DNA of 14,939 bases, from assembly GCA_021801615.1 (NCBI GenBank), contig JAJYXS010000178.1, positions 1 through 14,939 on the forward strand. Direction: 5' to 3'. Made by a program: the position numbers and the translations under genes. Source of the DNA: Actinomycetes bacterium (GTDB taxonomy: Bacteria > Actinomycetota > Acidimicrobiia > Acidimicrobiales > RAAP-2). Below the pieces are notes generated by a model. The model was not told where the DNA came from. It ran no database searches and saw only the letters and a program-made list of their open reading frames with translations. Shown one piece after another: positions 13,328-14,939 of this stretch (position 1 is the first letter of the stretch; every line of letters begins with the position of its first letter).

Positions 13328-13788
13328 TGCGGCTCGCCACCCTCGTAGGCTTCGCCCATCGCGAGGAGCGCGTGGCGAGCGCTCACGACGTCGTCGACCA
13401 GCGCGACCTCGGCACGCAGGGCTGCTGCGACGTGCTCCGCTCGGCGACGCTCGTCGAGTCGCTCCAGTGCGGCCGCCCGCCTCGAAGCCTGGGACCAGCG
13501 GGCCTGGGCAACCGCTGCGCGTTCTGCCGACTTCAGAGCCCTGCGCTCGGCAGCCGACGCGCTCTGCGCGAGGAGCCCGGCAACGGCACGCTCGGCCCGA
13601 AACTGCTCCACTGCGCCTCGTGCAGGGGCGCAGGCCGTGAAGCGCGCGTAACGATGCCTCGCGGCGTCGCGAACCTGCACGTCTTCTCGGAGGCGTGCGT
13701 CTGCCAGCATGAGCTCCCGCACGGCCTTCTGCTTCGCCGCGCGCTGGACCCGCAGCACGGTCTCCAGGCCGAAGCGGTACCTGCGCAT
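13324..13788 (-). CDS. fliJ: FliJ, flagellar export coiled-coil protein
   Basis: FliJ is the central stalk of the FliI ATPase ring and escorts chaperones to the export gate. The 154-residue product begins RRYRFGLETVLRVQR, matching the usual FliJ N-terminus (F-x-L-x-x-V-L). The rest is charged, Ala/Arg/Glu-rich and almost certainly one long helical coiled coil. Sequence conservation is low, so position directly after fliI is important evidence. The ATG shares one base with the fliI stop (TGATG, 13786-13790), with a GGGGG stretch upstream; the in-frame ATG at 13905 lies inside fliI and is rejected. The end overlaps the hydrolase gene by 4 bp. Confidence 0.9.
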   Translation of the reverse strand: MRRYRFGLETVLRVQRAAKQKAVRELMLADARLREDVQVRDAARHRYARFTACAPARGAVEQFRAERAVAGLLAQSASAAERRALKSAERAAVAQARWSQASRRAAALERLDERRRAEHVAAALRAEVALVDDVVSARHALLAMGEAYEGGEPQ

Positions 13789-14939
13789 CAGCGGGCCCCC
13801 GTCAAGAGCCTGGTAGCCCGCGAATCGTCGTCCCGGGCAGGCTCGCCTGCAGCCGAAGGCGGGGGCAGGCTGCCTCCAGCAGGCGCCAGGAGCGCGCCGA
13901 GACATCCCCAGGAAGTGGCCGGGTCGAAGGTCTCCTCCACGTCCTGGCGCAAAAAGGCGTCGATGTAAGGCTTGAGCTCGATGGCTCGGTCGACGACAGG
14001 GTTCGAACCGGGCGCGTAGAACCCGGTCTCGATCAGCTCCTTCGCTTCGCGGTAGGCCGCGAGGAGCTGGCGCAGCTCGCGGGCGAGGGCGCGCTGGGCG
14101 TCGGTGGTGATCGCTGGCTCGACGCGGGAGATCGACTCGAGCACGTCGATGCTCGGGAAGTGCCCAGCGGTCGCGAGCCGACGAGAGAGCACGATGTGGC
14201 CGTCGAGGATCGACCTCGCAGCGTCCGCGATCGGCTCGTTCATGTCGTCACCTTCGACGAGGACCGTGTAGAGGCCGGTGATGCTTCCGCGCTCGGCGGC
14301 ACCCGCCCGCTCGAGGAGCTTGGCGAGCAGCGAGAACACCGATGGCGGGTAGCCCCGGGTGGCCGGCGGCTCTCCGGCGGACAAACCGACCTCCCGCTGC
14401 GCCATCGCAAAGCGCGTGAGGCTGTCCATCATCAAGACCACGTCCTTGCCCTCGTCGCGGAACCACTCGGCGATCCTCGTGCCGGTGAACGCGGCGCGGA
14501 TCCGCACGAGGGCAGGCTGATCCGAGGTGGCGACGACGACGACCGAGCGCTCGAGCGCGTCCTTGAGGTCTCGCCGGATGAACTCCGAGACCTCACGGCC
14601 CCGCTCGCCGATCAGGGTGACGACCGAGACCTGTGCGTCGGTGCCTCGGGCGATCATCGACAGGAGGCTGGACTTGCCGACGCCCGAGCCGGCGAAGATC
14701 CCGACGCGCTGACCGCGTCCGCACGGCACGGCGGTGTCGATCGCCCGGATCCCGAGCGAGATCGGCCGGTCCACCATCTCCCTGCGCAGCGGATGCGGCG
14801 GCGCGACGTCGATGCCGACCTGCTCGTCGCCCACGAGCGGGGGACCGTCGTCCAGCGGTTGGCCGAGACCGTCGAGCACGCGCCCGAGCAACCCGGGTCC
14901 GACCGTCAGCGCGAACGGCCGGCCGGCCGCCTCGGCTTC
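13788..14939 (-). CDS. fliI: FliI, flagellar export ATPase (5' end outside the window)
   Basis: FliI is the F1-beta-like ATPase that powers unfolding and delivery of flagellar export substrates. The window holds 383 C-terminal residues; the frame is open to the right edge, so the first part (roughly 50-70 residues of a usual 430-450) is missing. Visible features, numbered from the window edge, are GLLGRVLDGLGQPLD (16-30), Walker A AGSGVGKS (83-90; bases 14693-14670), IGERGRE with the catalytic Glu near 112, and Walker B VVLMMDSLTR with Asp near 172. The FliI-type ATRGYPPSVFSLLAKLLERAG block and EGDDMNEPIADAARSILDGHIVLSR follow. The C-terminus ends in an unconserved tail. A TTG within the visible part could mimic a start but conserved sequence continues upstream of it. 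It overlaps fliJ by one base. SctN-type injectisome ATPases are similar, but the neighbours settle it. Confidence 0.95.
   Translation of the reverse strand, partial: EAEAAGRPFALTVGPGLLGRVLDGLGQPLDDGPPLVGDEQVGIDVAPPHPLRREMVDRPISLGIRAIDTAVPCGRGQRVGIFAGSGVGKSSLLSMIARGTDAQVSVVTLIGERGREVSEFIRRDLKDALERSVVVVATSDQPALVRIRAAFTGTRIAEWFRDEGKDVVLMMDSLTRFAMAQREVGLSAGEPPATRGYPPSVFSLLAKLLERAGAAERGSITGLYTVLVEGDDMNEPIADAARSILDGHIVLSRRLATAGHFPSIDVLESISRVEPAITTDAQRALARELRQLLAAYREAKELIETGFYAPGSNPVVDRAIELKPYIDAFLRQDVEETFDPATSWGCLGALLAPAGGSLPPPSAAGEPARDDDSRATRLLTGAR

Noticed and set aside
12210..13340. Extension of the fliK frame through the hydrolase gene (a 919-codon open frame ending at 10581)
   Set aside because: The upstream part translates to Arg/Pro/Gly-rich sequence with no FliK features and lies over a well-supported NlpC/SLT gene; the ATGA overlap and ribosome binding site at 12209 mark the true start.

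Overview
The window is high-GC bacterial DNA (my estimate is in the upper 60s percent G+C, not computed). GTG starts are frequent and most genes have AGGAGG-type ribosome binding sites. The lexA operators are of the Gram-positive/actinobacterial form (CGAAC-N4-GTTCG). Together with the gene content this suggests a motile actinomycete, perhaps of an early-branching class such as Acidimicrobiia. The assignment is inferred from style, not proven.

Region 1 (1-773): lexA, the SOS repressor, sits behind a promoter region with three SOS boxes. Region 2 (846-2755, minus strand): dapD and dapE, two succinyl-branch lysine/diaminopimelate enzymes, overlap by four bases and read toward lexA. Region 3 (2773-3438, plus strand): a small class I SAM-dependent methyltransferase starts 17 bp from dapD on the opposite strand.

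Region 4 (3495-14939, minus strand, running off the right edge): a long flagellar operon. Read in its own direction it is fliI (partial), fliJ, an NlpC/P60 plus lytic transglycosylase fusion, fliK, flgD, flgE, a 211-bp spacer, fliM, fliN, fliO, fliP, fliQ, fliR and flhB. It encodes the export ATPase and its coiled-coil partner, a wall-opening enzyme, the hook-length ruler, the hook cap and hook subunit, the C-ring switch proteins and the membrane export gate. Many junctions overlap by 1 or 4 bases, implying translational coupling. The order follows the Bacillus fla/che operon, but fliL, swrD/flbD, motA/motB and flhA are not where they would be expected, and the wall-hydrolase fusion occupies the ylxF/motE slot.

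The points most worth a second look are: a nearly identical 36-bp (12-residue) tandem repeat inside the hook-length ruler gene fliK; a FliM lacking the N-terminal CheY-binding peptide and with an altered GGxG motif; the two-enzyme wall hydrolase with no visible secretion signal; and the triple-operator lexA promoter. I saw no tRNA, rRNA, CRISPR array or insertion sequence.
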